Assembly: GCA_027328825.1 (NCBI GenBank)
Contig: DAHWTK010000097.1
Coordinates: 1 to 5,853, forward strand
Length of the DNA stretch: 5,853 nt
Direction of reading: 5' to 3'
Source of the DNA: Nitrospirota bacterium
GTDB lineage: Bacteria; Nitrospirota; JACRHJ01
A program made the translations under genes and the position numbers. Shown here piece after piece: positions 5,495 to 5,853 of the stretch (positions within the stretch are counted from its first letter, which is position 1; each line of letters begins with the position of its first letter). The notes beneath the pieces were generated by a model. It was not told where the DNA came from, made no database searches, and worked only from the letters and a program-made list of their open reading frames with translations.

Positions 5495-5509
5495 ATAACA
5501 TTATGTTAT
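5495..5509. promoter_or_regulatory. perfect 7-1-7 palindrome, possible operator
   Basis: ATAACAT (5495-5501), one central base, ATGTTAT (5503-5509): a perfect 15-base inverted repeat in the gap between the rubrerythrin-like gene and the cytochrome operon. The 7-1-7 geometry is shared with Fur/PerR-family boxes, but the sequence itself is not their consensus. It lies 42 bases upstream of the proposed -35 element. It could alternatively be part of a 3' hairpin of the upstream gene, though the stem has only A/T and two G/C pairs at most and lacks an adjoining T-run on that strand. Confidence 0.45.
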
Positions 5510-5530
5510 GGCAGGCTTTACCAGGGTTTA

Positions 5531-5853
5531 TCATCCGCCTTCTATCGGGCCTCCCTCGACCCAGAGGCTCCAGTTGGCGAACTCCTCCAGGTAATAGCGG
5601 CTCTTCTCCAGGATGTCGTAATGCTCCTCTTCTTCTGCGGCCATGCGCAGAAACATAGACTTCACGGCGGCGCTTTCGGCGTCCTTTGCCGCGCTCTCGT
5701 ACATCCGGAAGCTCTCCTTTTCCTTCTCCATGCCGAAGTCCAGCGCCTTTATGTCGTCCGCCGTGGGAGGCACGTGCTCCCCGATATTCTTCTTTGCTTC
5801 GGCGAAGACGGACTTGAGCCTCTCTTTCGGGAGTGGGATGTCGAGGTCGGCTG
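5531..5853 (-). CDS. rubrerythrin/ferritin-like domain protein, C-terminal part (5' end beyond right edge)
   Basis: The frame is open from the right edge to TGA at 5533-5531, giving 106 visible residues. The start is outside the window; an in-frame GTG near 5773 is not a sensible start because it would remove coding sequence that belongs to the fold. The visible part holds the second helix pair of a four-helix ferritin-like bundle: DFGMEKEKESFRMYESAAKD (with the E and Y spacing of the metal site), VKSMFLRMAAEEEEHYDIL (the ExxH ligand motif), then a C-terminal ANWSLWVEGG tail of a type seen in rubrerythrin-like proteins of anaerobes. No rubredoxin-type CxxC pair is present in this C-terminal part. 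Such proteins carry di-iron centres and often act in peroxide or oxygen defence or iron handling; the exact role here is not shown. A 226-base gap separates it from the cytochrome operon. Confidence 0.82.
   Translation of the reverse strand, partial: ADLDIPLPKERLKSVFAEAKKNIGEHVPPTADDIKALDFGMEKEKESFRMYESAAKDAESAAVKSMFLRMAAEEEEHYDILEKSRYYLEEFANWSLWVEGGPIEGG

Noticed and set aside
5461..5530. A terminator for the rubrerythrin-like gene
   Set aside because: The only inverted repeat here is A/T-rich and on the minus strand is followed by A-rich sequence instead of a T-run, so an intrinsic terminator is not supported.

Overview
The window is about 5.85 kb of bacterial DNA in which every supported gene reads on the minus strand. 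It looks like an anaerobic or microaerophilic bacterium with a periplasm and multiheme cytochromes, in the style of Desulfobacterota/Deltaproteobacteria or Nitrospirota. That placement is an inference from the gene content (tetraheme cytochrome, Tat-exported four-cluster ferredoxin, NrfD-type quinone subunit, rubrerythrin-like protein). No rRNA or marker gene fixes the taxonomy. Most genes are clearly GC-rich; one is strikingly AT-rich.

Layout in the direction of transcription, right to left. (1) 5853-5531: the C-terminal part of a rubrerythrin/ferritin-like protein that enters from the right edge. (2) 5530-5305: a 226-base intergenic region with a perfect 7-1-7 palindrome (operator-like), a candidate sigma70-type promoter and a leader of about 110 bases. 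(3) 5304-2792: a tightly coupled three-gene redox operon made of a membrane-anchored tetraheme cytochrome c, a Tat-signal ferredoxin with four [4Fe-4S] motifs and a 420-residue NrfD/PsrC-family membrane protein. The junctions are TAATG and TAG-ATG. It ends at a strong intrinsic terminator (2713-2744). (4) 2688-1: a second unit made of a LOG-family phosphoribohydrolase-like protein, a cupin, an AT-rich SAM methyltransferase and an N-acyl-D-amino-acid deacylase that runs off the left edge.

The redox module can be read as an electron conduit between the membrane quinone pool and periplasmic c-type haems. NrfD would handle quinone, the ferredoxin would wire electrons and the cytochrome would exchange them with periplasmic partners. 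The window holds no molybdopterin or other catalytic subunit, and no DsrM/DsrK, so the module resembles the J-O-P part of Dsr complexes or the Geobacter Cbc-type quinone:cytochrome complexes rather than a complete reductase.

The most unusual signal is in the second unit. Two G/C-rich palindromes of the CCCTCYCC...GGGAGGG type sit inside two different protein-coding genes (deacylase, cupin). Both are read in frame without breaking the protein, and in both the frame gives a Pro-Ser-Pro...Gly-x-Gly peptide. This looks like a dispersed palindromic element that inserts into genes and is tolerated as extra surface-loop residues, analogous to Rickettsia palindromic elements. Between these two genes lies the AT-rich methyltransferase, which looks horizontally acquired.
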